Below are positions 31,681 through 40,281 of a DNA stretch of 64,000 nt, piece after piece. The stretch is from the NCBI GenBank assembly GCA_019637155.1, contig JAHBWE010000001.1, forward strand, positions 744,001 to 808,000. The letters are read 5' to 3'. A program made the translations under genes and the position numbers. Every line of letters begins with the position of its first letter. Positions within the stretch are counted from its first letter, which is position 1. Below the pieces are notes generated by a model, which saw nothing but the letters and a program-made list of their open reading frames with translations, ran no database searches and was not told the origin of the DNA. This DNA is from Labilithrix sp. Lineage in GTDB: Bacteria > Myxococcota_A > Polyangia > Polyangiales > Polyangiaceae.

Positions 31681-32397
31681 ATGAAGCGGATCCTCCTGAT
31701 CGCACTCTTTGCGGGCGCTTTCATTGCGCTTTTCCCCCGCGTCGCCCTCGCCAAGAAGGCGTCGATCGGGGAGCCGCAGCGCCTCGAGGTGCCGGGCGCG
31801 TCGGACGCGTACTTCTACAAGCCGCGCGCGAAGGGCCTGCAGCCGGTCGTCATGTACCTCCACGGCCGCGGCGGGAACCCGGCCGAGGACTGCCGCAAGT
31901 GGGCCCGCGTCGCCTCGGAGTTCGGGTGGGTCGTGTGCCCGTCCGCCCCCACGACGGAGGCCGGCCGCTCGTGGGCAAGTGGCAGCGCGCAGCAGGTGGT
32001 GAACGCGACGCTGAAGTCGCTCCGCGCGAAGTACAAGTCGAAGGTCCAGCTCCGCGGCAACGTCCTCATCGGCTTCAGCGAGGGCGCGTGGGCGGCGATG
32101 AACGTCGGGCTCAACGACCAGAAGACGTGGTCGCGCTGGCTCATCCTCGGCGCGTCCGAGGCGTACTGGGGCGACGTGCGCGAGGCCCTCGACGAGGAGA
32201 AGCGCAAGGTCCAGCGCGTCTACCTCCTCACCGGCGAGAACGACGGCGTCGCCAAGAACACGGTGAAGGTCGGCGCGACGCTCAAGAAGCTCAAGGTCCC
32301 GAACAAGGTCAAGCTCGTCCCCGGCCTCGGTCACGAGGTCCCGAGCGACCGGATGATCAGCACGTATCGGCGCCCGCTCGCGTGGCTCCTCAAGTGA
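31681..32397 (+). CDS. Secreted alpha/beta-hydrolase (esterase-like)
   Basis: 238 aa. Signal peptide MKRILLIALFAGAFIALF...ALA (about 1-24). The hydrolase fold shows VVMYLHGRGGNPAEDC (oxyanion HGRGG), nucleophile GFSEGA (Ser133), acid GENDGV (Asp188) and base GLGHEVP (His218), a complete triad in dienelactone-hydrolase/carboxylesterase order. It is probably a periplasmic or secreted esterase. The TGA overlaps the GTG of the uridine kinase gene (GTGA), so they share a transcript, although no metabolic link is obvious. Confidence 0.84.
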   Translation: MKRILLIALFAGAFIALFPRVALAKKASIGEPQRLEVPGASDAYFYKPRAKGLQPVVMYLHGRGGNPAEDCRKWARVASEFGWVVCPSAPTTEAGRSWASGSAQQVVNATLKSLRAKYKSKVQLRGNVLIGFSEGAWAAMNVGLNDQKTWSRWLILGASEAYWGDVREALDEEKRKVQRVYLLTGENDGVAKNTVKVGATLKKLKVPNKVKLVPGLGHEVPSDRMISTYRRPLAWLLK

Positions 32398-33035
32398 CGC
32401 CACCAGCTTCGGCCCGCGCGCCCCTCGTCATCGGGATCGCGGGCGGCTCCGGCTCCGGGAAGAGCACCATCTCGCGGGCCGTGCTCGCGGCGCTGCCGGC
32501 CGGTCGCGGCGTCCTCTTGCAGCAGGACCACTACTACCGCTCGCAGGCGCACCTCTCGGAGAGCGATCGCGCGGCGGTCAACTACGACCACCCGGAGGCG
32601 CTCGAGCTCGACCTCCTCACCACGCACCTCGACCAGCTCCGGACCGGCCAGCCGATCCTCCGGCCGACCTACGATTTTACGATCCACGACCGGCTCAAGG
32701 AGGGCGTCCGCATCGAGCCGGCGCCGATCATCGTGGTCGAGGGGATCCTCGTCCTCGCGGACGAGCGGCTCCGGTCGCGTTTCCACGTGAAGCTGTTCGT
32801 CGATACGGATCCGGATATCCGCGTCATGCGCCGCATCCGGCGCGATCTCGAGCAACGCGGTCGCACCTTCGCGCAGGTCCGGAAGCAGTATTACGAGACG
32901 GTGAGGCCGATGCACCTCGCCTTCGTCGAGCCGTCGAAGCGCTTCGCCGACATCGTCATCCCGGAAGGCGGCCAGAACCAGGTCGCCCTCGATTTTCTCC
33001 TCAGCTTCGTGCGTCAACGCGCGAGCGAGGGCTGA
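32394..33035 (+). CDS. udk: Uridine kinase
   Basis: 213 aa from a GTG. P-loop GGSGSGKS (17-24), QQDHYYRS (substrate loop), VNYDHPEALELDLL, YDFTIHDR, VVEGILVLAD (Walker B-like) and DTDPDIRVMRRIRRDLEQRGR are hallmarks of the uridine/cytidine kinase family. It phosphorylates uridine and cytidine with ATP or GTP for pyrimidine salvage in the cytoplasm. Length and motif order match the family. It overlaps the upstream esterase stop, and 25 nt separate it from the next gene. Confidence 0.94.
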   Translation: MTPPASARAPLVIGIAGGSGSGKSTISRAVLAALPAGRGVLLQQDHYYRSQAHLSESDRAAVNYDHPEALELDLLTTHLDQLRTGQPILRPTYDFTIHDRLKEGVRIEPAPIIVVEGILVLADERLRSRFHVKLFVDTDPDIRVMRRIRRDLEQRGRTFAQVRKQYYETVRPMHLAFVEPSKRFADIVIPEGGQNQVALDFLLSFVRQRASEG

Positions 33036-33041
33036 CGAATA

Positions 33042-33056
33042 ACCCAAAACCTGGGT
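33042..33056. promoter_or_regulatory. Inverted repeat ACCCA-N5-TGGGT before the HD-GYP gene
   Basis: ACCCA (33042-33046) and TGGGT (33052-33056) flank AAACC, and a -10-like TAGACT (33056-33061) overlaps the right arm. The arrangement could be an operator. If TAGACT is the -10, the TTG at 33061 lies within it and the GTG at 33082 is the better start. Confidence 0.35.
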
Positions 33057-33060
33057 AGAC

Positions 33061-35358
33061 TTGTCGGCTGGTAAGCCCGACGTGAGCGCGCAGACGTCCA
33101 ACAAGACGAAGGCCGTCGATCTGCTGTTCCGTGCGAACGTCCTTTCGCGCACGCAGTACGAGCGGGCCATCTCTTTGCTCCACGCCACGAGCGAGCGCGC
33201 GGAGGACGTGCTCATCGACAACGAGGTCATCACCGAGCCCGACCTCCTGAAGGCGCTCGCGGCGATCTACCGCACGAACTTCGTCTCGGCGGAGAAGCTC
33301 TCCAAGGCCGACATCCCGCGCGCCACCGTGCAGATGATCCCGCGCCGCGTCGCCGAGACGCTCGGCGTGTTCCCCGTCGTCTTCGATCGCGCCGCGAACG
33401 TCCTCAGCGTCGTCACGCCCGATCCCGACAACGGGGACATGCTCCGCGAGGTGAAGCTCGTCTCCGGCGCGCGCGACGTGAAGGCCTTCGTCGCGCGACC
33501 GGCCGCGATCCACGCCGCGATCCAGAAGCATCACGCGGGGAACGTTCGGGCGTTCGAACGCTTCGAGCGCGCCTCGGCGTACGACTTCGGGCAGCAGGTC
33601 CACGCCGACGGGCGCGTCACCGCGGCGAAGGACTCGCTGAAGCGCGATCGCTCGAGCATCGACGACGACCTCGCGAACAACCCGGCCGCGTACGGCTCCG
33701 GTTACGGCTCCGAGCGCGGGATCCCCGCCGCCGCGCCGGCGCGTCGCTCGAGCCCCGACCTCGACGCCGAGGCGGCCGAGTTCATGGGCTCGGCGGCGCC
33801 GCGCGCGCGCATGCGGAGCGAGCCGGACTTCGACATGCCGCCGCAACCCACGCCGCGGCGGCAGACGATCCAGCAGCAGCCGCGTGAGGACTTCGAGCGT
33901 CCGATGCCGGTGCGCTCGCGCATGCCATCGATCGCGCAGCTCGACGATCTGCCGCCGCCGCAGGAGCCGTCCGCGCTCCACATGCAGCGCCCGCAGCCGC
34001 AGCCGACCGGCAACACGATCGACAGCGCGGGCCAGCACCCGTTCCACAACGACACGATGGTGGAGCTGCTCGCGGTGATGGTGAGCCTCCTCGAGAACGC
34101 GCGGCAGGAGCTGCGCGGTCACTCCTCGCAGGTCGCGCGCCTCCTCAAGCGCGTCGCCGAGCGCATGAACCTCGACAAGAACGACACGTTCGCGGTCGTC
34201 GTCGCGGGGCACATCCACGACATCGGCAAGATGGGGCAGTTCCACCTCACCTCGTACAACTGCAGCGAGTACGAGGGGCATCGGCAGGCGGCGCAGAAGG
34301 CGTACGACACGCCGCTCCGCTTGCTCGAGGCGGTGCGCCTCCCGCCGCTCGTCAAGAACACCGTCTTCCACATGTACGAGCGCTTCGACGGCAAGGGCTT
34401 CCCCGACAAGCTGGTCGGCAAGGAGATCCCGCTCGGCGCGCGCCTCCTCGCCGTCGCGGACACGTACGCGGACCTCACGCAGAACCCGCGCAACCCGTTC
34501 CGCAAGGTGCTCTCGCCGCAGGAGGCGATGGACGTGCTCGGGAAACACTCGGGCACGATCTTCGACGCGGCGATCCTGGACCTCTTCAAGGCGCTCGTCC
34601 TCGGCGAGGACATGAAGGCGAAGCTCCTCGCGAACCGTCATCGCGCGCTCATCATCGACAACGATCCCGAGGAGTCGACCGTCCTCGAGCTCCGGATGGT
34701 GGAGCAGGGCTTCGACGTGAAGATCGCGCGCTCCGCCGAGGCCGCGCGGCGCTTCTTCGCGATGGAGGGAGTGGAGTTCGATCTCGTCGTGAGCGAGGTC
34801 GAGCTCCCCGACACCGACGGCCTCACGTTCCTCGCCGAGGCGCGCAAGTTCTCGTGGGGGAAGGACCTCGCGTGGGTCATCCACACGAGCAAGCAGGGGC
34901 GCGAAGAGGCGCAGCGCGCGTTCGACCTCGGCGCGATGGACTTCGTGGCGAAGCCGGTCCAGGCGGACGTGCTCGTCGCGAAGATCAAGGCGATGCTCGA
35001 GCAGAAGTCGAAGACGGCGGGCAAGAACGGCGCGCCGGCGGCGAAGGGCGTCTCGGGCTCGCTGCGCGAGATGGGCCTCCCCGACATCGTGCAGGTCCTC
35101 TTCCACGGCCGAAAGACGGGCAAGCTCACCGTCAACGGCACCGGCGGCAAGGCGGGCGAGATCCACTTCCTCGAGGGCGCGATCGCGAACGCGGTGCTGG
35201 GCACCCTCTCCGGCGCCGACGCGTTCTACGCGATGGTCCGCTTCACCGACGGCGACTTCTCGCTCGATCCGAGCTTCGTCCCTCCGAAGCGCCTCGTCGC
35301 CGAGAGCGCCGAGGCGCTCCTGCTCGAGGGCATGCGGCGGATGGACGAGGGGATCTGA
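33061..35358 (+). CDS. MshEN / HD-GYP / pseudo-receiver / DUF4388 signalling protein
   Basis: 765 aa from a TTG (or 758 from GTG 33082). Residues 15-165 form an MshEN-like N-terminal domain of type II/IV secretion ATPases (LLFRANVLSRTQYERAISLL, VIPR-like MIPRRVAETLGVFPV), a possible c-di-GMP sensor. A Pro/Arg linker leads to an HD-GYP-like domain (GHSSQVARL, GHIHDIGKM, ERFDGKGFP) in which the HHE histidines are Met-Tyr and GYP is GFP. A receiver domain follows (LIIDNDPEES ... IHTSK ... AKPV) with Glu at the phosphoacceptor position (codon 34795-34797), then a C-terminal DUF4388/PATAN domain (LREMGLPDIVQVLFHGRKTG). It is probably a c-di-GMP-linked motility or secretion regulator. Confidence 0.85.
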   Translation: MSAGKPDVSAQTSNKTKAVDLLFRANVLSRTQYERAISLLHATSERAEDVLIDNEVITEPDLLKALAAIYRTNFVSAEKLSKADIPRATVQMIPRRVAETLGVFPVVFDRAANVLSVVTPDPDNGDMLREVKLVSGARDVKAFVARPAAIHAAIQKHHAGNVRAFERFERASAYDFGQQVHADGRVTAAKDSLKRDRSSIDDDLANNPAAYGSGYGSERGIPAAAPARRSSPDLDAEAAEFMGSAAPRARMRSEPDFDMPPQPTPRRQTIQQQPREDFERPMPVRSRMPSIAQLDDLPPPQEPSALHMQRPQPQPTGNTIDSAGQHPFHNDTMVELLAVMVSLLENARQELRGHSSQVARLLKRVAERMNLDKNDTFAVVVAGHIHDIGKMGQFHLTSYNCSEYEGHRQAAQKAYDTPLRLLEAVRLPPLVKNTVFHMYERFDGKGFPDKLVGKEIPLGARLLAVADTYADLTQNPRNPFRKVLSPQEAMDVLGKHSGTIFDAAILDLFKALVLGEDMKAKLLANRHRALIIDNDPEESTVLELRMVEQGFDVKIARSAEAARRFFAMEGVEFDLVVSEVELPDTDGLTFLAEARKFSWGKDLAWVIHTSKQGREEAQRAFDLGAMDFVAKPVQADVLVAKIKAMLEQKSKTAGKNGAPAAKGVSGSLREMGLPDIVQVLFHGRKTGKLTVNGTGGKAGEIHFLEGAIANAVLGTLSGADAFYAMVRFTDGDFSLDPSFVPPKRLVAESAEALLLEGMRRMDEGI

Positions 35359-35520
35359 GCGCCGCGCGACGATCGGCGCACGCTGCTCCGCTCGGCGCAC
35401 GCTGTGGCTCGCGCGTGAGGTCCTCGTCGCAAGAGACGCTCGAACGATGGCTTCGCTCCTGCGTGACTTCGCCTCGGGGGTAGGCGGAATATCGCGGGTT
35501 GCTTCGCGGTTTGGGCTCGC

Positions 35521-36669
35521 GTGGCGATCCCCCTCCGCCGGGTGTTTCGGGTCGCGTTCGTCGTCGCGAGGCGGCCGGTGCTCGTGCGCGCCGGGGCGAC
35601 GATCGCGGCGATCCTGTTGCCCGCTGCGATCGTGTTCTCGCCGCAGGGGTTGAGCGCGCGCGATCTCGTGCGCTCGATGGCGGCGTCGTGGCCGCTTCGT
35701 GCCGTCGTCTGGGCCGGGTGGCTCGCGCTCTCCGCGCACGCCGCGAACGCCGCGCTCACGGCGCCCGGGATGAGCGTCCTTCGCGTCGCGCGCGCGCGGC
35801 GCGGGCACGTCGTCGCCGCGTTGCTCGTGCTCGCGAGCGTCGTGCAAGCGCCGTGGGCGGTGCTGTGGCTGCGCGGCGCGGGGCCCGGCGCCGCCTTCGC
35901 CGCCGTCACCCACGCGATCGCGCTCGCCGCGAGCATCTTCGCGCTGACACGACGGCGCGAGCTCGCGACCGGCGGCATCCTCGTCGCCGCCGCAACCTCC
36001 GCGCTGCTGGGTCCGCTCGCGGGGTCGTCGCTCGCGGCGTTCGTGGGGGCGGGGTTTTCGCCGTTGGTCGGGGCGTTGCTTGCGGCGAGCGGGATGGGGC
36101 GTGCGTGGAGGGTGGCGGCGGAGAGGAGCGCGGAGGGGGCCGCGGGGATGGCGCTGCCGCGCGCCGGTGTGCTCGTCGTGGTTCATCTCCTGCGGCTCGT
36201 GCGGGCGGAGCGGTTTCGGGGGCTGCTCGCGACGATGATCGCGAGCCTCGGCGCCTCGGGGCTCCTCACGCTGCGCTCCGACCCGACGCCGCGACCGGTC
36301 GGGCGCGCGCTCGCGATCATGGCGGTGCCGCTCGTGCTCGCCGCCTCGCTCTTCGTCGCGCCGCTCCTCGATCTCGAGCGCCGCCTCATGCCGTGGCTCC
36401 GCTCTCTCCGCGTGCGGCGATGGATGATCGTCGCCTCCTTCTTCGCCGCCCTCGCGACTCCCACCTCCGCGTTCGCCGCGACCGCCGGCGTCGCGGCCGG
36501 CCTCGTCTCCCCCGCGCCGTGCCTCGCGCTCGGCGGCGCGCTCGGCGCGTGGGCGATCGTGCTGAGCAGCGTCGTCGGCGCGTGGGGCCGACGCCATACG
36601 TCGTCGTTCGCGGTCGGCGTCGCCGCGATCGCGATCGCCGCCGCCGTCGCCGCGATGGTGATCGCATGA
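35521..36669 (+). CDS. Polytopic membrane protein, probable ABC transporter permease
   Basis: 382 aa from a GTG, with roughly eight to ten hydrophobic helices (TIAAILLPAAIVF, VVWAGWLALSAHAANAAL, HAIALAASIFAL, LAIMAVPLVLAASLFVAPLL, FAVGVAAIAIAAAVAAMVIA) separated by Arg-rich loops. No known permease signature was recognised. Its stop overlaps the ATG of an ABC ATPase (ATGA), which implies that it is the membrane subunit of that transporter. The 162-base gap upstream holds no gene. Confidence 0.72.
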   Translation: MAIPLRRVFRVAFVVARRPVLVRAGATIAAILLPAAIVFSPQGLSARDLVRSMAASWPLRAVVWAGWLALSAHAANAALTAPGMSVLRVARARRGHVVAALLVLASVVQAPWAVLWLRGAGPGAAFAAVTHAIALAASIFALTRRRELATGGILVAAATSALLGPLAGSSLAAFVGAGFSPLVGALLAASGMGRAWRVAAERSAEGAAGMALPRAGVLVVVHLLRLVRAERFRGLLATMIASLGASGLLTLRSDPTPRPVGRALAIMAVPLVLAASLFVAPLLDLERRLMPWLRSLRVRRWMIVASFFAALATPTSAFAATAGVAAGLVSPAPCLALGGALGAWAIVLSSVVGAWGRRHTSSFAVGVAAIAIAAAVAAMVIA

Positions 36670-37256
36670 GCACGAGCATGAGCGCGAACACGGACACGAA
36701 CACGCCGCTCGTCTCCGTTCGCGGCGTTCGCAAGGCGCTCGGCGGGCGGATGGTCCTTCGCGGCATGGACCTCACCGTCGCTCGCGGCGAACGGGTCGTG
36801 CTCGTCGGGGCGAACGGCTGCGGGAAGTCGACGCTGCTTCACGTCGTCGCGGGCGTGCTCGACGCGGACGCAGGCACGGTGCAGCTCGCGCCGGACGTCG
36901 CGATCGGCTTCGCGCCGGAGAAGCCGGACCTGCCGGAGCACCTCTCCGTCGGTGAGTGGCTCGATGCCGTCGCGGCGCTCAAAGGCGTTCGCGCCGGGGT
37001 GGCTCCGTTCGGCGTCGACGAGCTTCGCCGCCGCAAGACGACCGCGCTCTCGCTCGGTCAGAAGCAGCGCGTCGCGCTCGCGACGGCGTGGCTCGGCGCG
37101 CCCGAGCTCCTCGTCCTCGACGAACCGACCAACGCGCTCGACGCGACGACCCGCGACGACGTGCTCGCGCGCATCGCCGCCGCGACCGCGCTCGTCGCGA
37201 CCCACGATCGCGAGCTCGCCGACCGCGTCGCGACGCGCATCGTCGAGCTCGGCTGA
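36666..37256 (+). CDS. Small ABC transporter ATP-binding protein
   Basis: 196 aa, shorter than most ABC ATPases. Walker A GANGCGKST (about 40-48), a Q-loop region without a clear Gln (VAIGFAPEKPDLPEH), signature ALSLGQKQRVALA, Walker B LLVLDEPTNALD and switch His in VATHDRE are all present. It resembles the CcmA/bacitracin-type subfamily. The first 15 residues are Ser/Thr/Asn-rich. It is translationally coupled to the permease gene; the substrate cannot be deduced. Confidence 0.88.
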   Translation: MSTSMSANTDTNTPLVSVRGVRKALGGRMVLRGMDLTVARGERVVLVGANGCGKSTLLHVVAGVLDADAGTVQLAPDVAIGFAPEKPDLPEHLSVGEWLDAVAALKGVRAGVAPFGVDELRRRKTTALSLGQKQRVALATAWLGAPELLVLDEPTNALDATTRDDVLARIAAATALVATHDRELADRVATRIVELG

Positions 37257-37283
37257 CGCGCGCTCGCGCCGCGCGCGCGCTCG

Positions 37284-37826
37284 CTACTTCTTCCCTTCCT
37301 TGCCGGGCTCTACCAGCTCGACCTCCCAGTCGACCTGCGTGTCGCTGCCGGCCCACGGCGGGAACTGGAGGCCCGTGAACGATCGCTCGATGCACGTGCC
37401 GACTGGCTTGCCCGCGTACGGTTGTGGGACGGTGACGCCCTTCGAGCGGCCGTTCGAACCGAGCATGACCTGGATCGTGACGTTGCCCCAAGGGCCGACC
37501 GCCTTGCCGTTCTCGTCCTTCGCCTGGCCGCAGTTGTCCTTCACCTGACGCGCCGCGCGCTTGAGCGCGACCTCGGTGCCTTCCTTGTCGTACTGATCCG
37601 TGCGCCGCGAGGGCTGCTCGTTCGGCGCGATGCCGCCGGCCGGTCGGGGCGGGCGGTTCTTGTCCTCCGCCTGCTGCGCCACCGTCGACGACGAGCTGTC
37701 CCATTTCGGTGTCTCGTCGCCCACCGACGACTTCTCGTCGCTCGGGTCCTTCGCCTCCTCCTTCTTGCCCCCGCACGCGGCGAGCCCGATGACCGTGACA
37801 ACCCCGCACAAGAAAAGACGGCCCAT
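37284..37826 (-). CDS. Lipoprotein with TonB/AgmX-like C-terminal domain
   Basis: 180 aa. Lipoprotein signal MGRLFLCGVVTVIGLAAC (Cys18), then an acidic/Lys-rich disordered linker to about residue 90. The C-terminal domain (VKDNCGQAKDENGKAVGPWG, VTIQVMLGSNGRSKGVTV, GTCIERSFTGLQFPPW) matches the short TonB-like/AgmX C-terminal fold, where product terms of the form cIE...l.FPP recur in myxobacterial proteins. Cys pairs may stabilise it. A clear -10-like TATACT lies 7 nt before the ATG (minus, 37839-37834). Confidence 0.8.
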   Translation of the reverse strand: MGRLFLCGVVTVIGLAACGGKKEEAKDPSDEKSSVGDETPKWDSSSSTVAQQAEDKNRPPRPAGGIAPNEQPSRRTDQYDKEGTEVALKRAARQVKDNCGQAKDENGKAVGPWGNVTIQVMLGSNGRSKGVTVPQPYAGKPVGTCIERSFTGLQFPPWAGSDTQVDWEVELVEPGKEGKK

Positions 37827-37833
37827 GTGCGGG

Positions 37834-37839
37834 AGTATA
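37834..37839 (-). promoter_or_regulatory. -10-like TATACT for the TonB/AgmX-like lipoprotein gene
   Basis: TATACT on the minus strand ends 7 nt before the ATG at 37826. It is the strongest -10 match in the window after the sirtuin TATAAT and predicts a leaderless message. Confidence 0.5.
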
Positions 37840-37881
37840 CCGGCCCGGGTCGGCCGGGCCCAAATCGCGGCGCCCGCGCGA

Positions 37882-38733
37882 TCAGGCCATCTTCAAGGCG
37901 CGCCACGTGCGCTCCGCCGCCTCGCGCGCCTTCGGGCCGCCGTCGGCGCGGAGCGGGCGGAGGAAGGAGTGCGCGAGACGCTCGTCCGTCTCCCGCTTCG
38001 GGCCCGCGAGCGCGCGCAGCGTCGCGGCGTCCATCGCCGTCGTCGCGGCGAGCAAGCAGAGGCCCGCCATGCGCTTCGGGTTGTCCTCCTTCACGAGGCG
38101 CCGCGCCTGCTCCTCCACGCCGGGGAACGCGGCGCCGTAGCGGACGAGCGCGTCCGCGGCCGCGATCACGACCGCGTCGTCGTCGAGCTGCTCGAAGAGG
38201 AAGCTCGCCGCCGCGTTCGCCTCCGCTGCCCCCGCCGTCGCGCCGCAACGCGCGATCGGGCGCGCGGCGAGGCGCGCGGCGCGATCGTCGGCCTCCGCGA
38301 CCTCGATCAGCGACGGGAGGATCTCCGGCCACGGCGCCGCGCCGATCGCGACGATCGCGTCCGCCTGCGCGTCGTCGTCGGAGAGGAGATAGACGAGCAC
38401 GCTCCGGCCCTCCGCCGTCTTCGTCTCGCGCAGCGCCCGCGCGAGCGCGGACTTCACCGCGTACGAGCGCTCCTCCGCGATGCGGATCAACGTGCTCCGC
38501 GCGACCTCGCCGCGCAGCATCGAGAGCGTCAGCGCCGCGCGCCCGAGCACCGCCGCGTGCGCGGTGGTGGGGCCGCGATGCTCGTCCGCGTGCGCGAGCG
38601 CGTCCGCCGTGCGCCGCGCGATCACCGCGATCTCGTTCGCGAGCGTGAACCGCTCGTGATCGGCCAGCGCCTCGCACGCGTCGAGGGCGGTCTTGCGGCG
38701 CGCCGCGTCTTCTCCGAGGAGCGCGTCGATCAC
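37882..38733 (-). CDS. HEAT-like repeat protein coupled to a kinase
   Basis: 283 aa from a GTG that overlaps the stop of the upstream kinase gene (GTGA). It is almost wholly alpha-helical, with HEAT-like units (ARSTLIRIAEERSYAVKSAL, ADAIVAIGAAPWPEILPSLI, AVVIAADALVRYG-like VVIAAADALVRYGAAFPGV, PKRMAGLCLLAATTAMDAAT). No signal peptide is present, so it is cytoplasmic. Tight coupling suggests a partner or substrate of the kinase (inference). The family is a generic scaffold fold. Confidence 0.78.
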   Translation of the reverse strand: MIDALLGEDAARRKTALDACEALADHERFTLANEIAVIARRTADALAHADEHRGPTTAHAAVLGRAALTLSMLRGEVARSTLIRIAEERSYAVKSALARALRETKTAEGRSVLVYLLSDDDAQADAIVAIGAAPWPEILPSLIEVAEADDRAARLAARPIARCGATAGAAEANAAASFLFEQLDDDAVVIAAADALVRYGAAFPGVEEQARRLVKEDNPKRMAGLCLLAATTAMDAATLRALAGPKRETDERLAHSFLRPLRADGGPKAREAAERTWRALKMA

Positions 38734-40244
38734 TTTCGCAGGTCCGGCGCGTCGTCGTTGGCAGGAGCGGGAGCGGGCGCGGGCGCGGGCGCCGGCGCGG
38801 CCGGGCCCGGCGCGGGAGCCGGCGGTCGCTTCACCGGCGGCGGTCGCTTGATCGGCGGCTTTACGGCGTGCGAGGCCGTCGCGCTCACGACCGGCTCGGC
38901 GGAGGGGACCTCCGAAGGCGGCGGCGCGGGAGCCTCGACCGAGACCGAAGCCGAAGCCGAAGCCGACGCCGAGACGTCGGGCGCCGGCTCGCTCGTCTGC
39001 GCCGGCGCCGGCGGCGTCATCGCCGGTCGCCACTTGCCGCGCAGCCCGTACGCCGCGCCGCCGGCGAGCCCCACCGCGAGCAGCGCGAGCACAAGGGCGC
39101 GGCCGCGTCGCTTCGGCGGCACCGAGGGATGGAGCTCGCCCTGCGTGATCGCGGGCAGCGACTTGCCGGTGAACGCGCCGGGATGCTGCGAGATGCGGAC
39201 CGTACCCGCCGCCGGCGGCATCGAGATCGGCGGCGCCGGGATCGAGGGCGGCGCGGGCGCGGACGAAGAGGGCGGCGGCGGACGGGTGGAGATCGCGATC
39301 ACGCGATCGGCCGGGCGGAGCGGCTGCGAGGTCGTGAACGGATCGAGCGCCTTCGCGAGCGCGGCGACGTCGGCGTAGCGCTTGTCCGGATCCTTCTCGA
39401 GGCAGCGCTCGATGATCGACGCGAGCGCCTCGGGCACCTCCGGCTTGAGGCGGCGCACCGGCGCCGGGTCGTCGACGAGCACGCGCGCGCAGAGCTGCGC
39501 CATCGTCTCCCCGTCGAACGGCGTGCGCCCCGTCACGAGGCGATAGAGGATCGCGCCGAGCGCCCAGACGTCGGCGCGCACGTCGACCTCGCGCGCGCTG
39601 CGGAGCTGCTCCGGCGCCATGTAGAGCGGCGAGCCCATCACGTCGCGCGTCTTCGTGAGGGAGAGGTCCTCGCGCTCGTCGGGCAGCTTGGAGATCCCGA
39701 AGTCGAGGACCTTCACCGTCGTCGAGCCGTCGACCTTGTTCGCGACGAACAGGTTGTGAGGCTTGAGGTCGCGATGGATGATCCCGAGCGCGTGCGCCTC
39801 GGCGATCGCCTCGCACGCCTGGAGGACGTAGTCGACCGCGAGGTCGGGCGCGATCGGTCCTCCGTCCTCGATGACCTGATCGAGGTCGCGACCGTCGAGC
39901 AGCTCCATCACCATGTACGGCGAGCCGTTCGGGACGCGGCCGACGTCGATGACGCGCGCGACGTGCTCGCTCCGCAGCATCGCCGCCGCCCGCGCCTCGC
40001 GCTCGAACCGCGCGACCACGGTCGCGTCGCCGAGCACGGTCGGGAGGAGCAGCTTCACCGCGACGGGCTGCCGGAGCATGAGGTGCAGCGCACCGACCAC
40101 GAGGCCCATCCCGCCATGCCCCAGCACGCGCTCGATCTGGTACTTGCCGTCGAGGACGTCGCCCGCGCGGAGGCCCGCCGCCTCGAGCGCTCTGCGATCG
40201 GCGAGTGGAAGCGTCGCCGTGATGTTCTCCGGAGCGGACGACAT
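38730..40244 (-). CDS. Membrane-anchored eukaryotic-like Ser/Thr protein kinase
   Basis: 504 aa from the ATG at 40244, chosen over 40265 because a -10-like TATCAT (minus, 40259-40254) lies in the extra part. Kinase motifs: Gly loop VLGHGGMGLVV (40-50), Lys64 in VAVKLL, HRDLKPHNLF (157-166), DFG (181-183) and YMAPEQ. A Ser/Pro linker and a transmembrane helix (RALVLALLAVGLAGGAAYGL, about 385-405) lead to a low-complexity exterior tail of Ser-Ala, Pro-Ala and Val repeats. All catalytic residues are intact. Confidence 0.93.
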   Translation of the reverse strand: MSSAPENITATLPLADRRALEAAGLRAGDVLDGKYQIERVLGHGGMGLVVGALHLMLRQPVAVKLLLPTVLGDATVVARFEREARAAAMLRSEHVARVIDVGRVPNGSPYMVMELLDGRDLDQVIEDGGPIAPDLAVDYVLQACEAIAEAHALGIIHRDLKPHNLFVANKVDGSTTVKVLDFGISKLPDEREDLSLTKTRDVMGSPLYMAPEQLRSAREVDVRADVWALGAILYRLVTGRTPFDGETMAQLCARVLVDDPAPVRRLKPEVPEALASIIERCLEKDPDKRYADVAALAKALDPFTTSQPLRPADRVIAISTRPPPPSSSAPAPPSIPAPPISMPPAAGTVRISQHPGAFTGKSLPAITQGELHPSVPPKRRGRALVLALLAVGLAGGAAYGLRGKWRPAMTPPAPAQTSEPAPDVSASASASASVSVEAPAPPPSEVPSAEPVVSATASHAVKPPIKRPPPVKRPPAPAPGPAAPAPAPAPAPAPANDDAPDLRK

Positions 40245-40253
40245 CCGGAGCCG

Positions 40254-40275
40254 ATGATAGCGCATGTGCTACCGT
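40254..40275. promoter_or_regulatory. Divergent -10-like boxes for the kinase (-) and the lipoprotein (+)
   Basis: TATCAT on the minus strand (40259-40254) ends 9 nt before the kinase ATG at 40244. TACCGT on the plus strand (40270-40275) ends 6 nt before the GTG at 40282. The two boxes are 10 nt apart, so the promoters overlap. Confidence 0.45.
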
Positions 40276-40281
40276 CCGCCC

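Noticed and set aside
33001..36597. 1198-codon minus-strand frame
   Set aside because: Antisense shadow of the HD-GYP and permease genes, with composition dominated by Arg, Glu and His and no motif.
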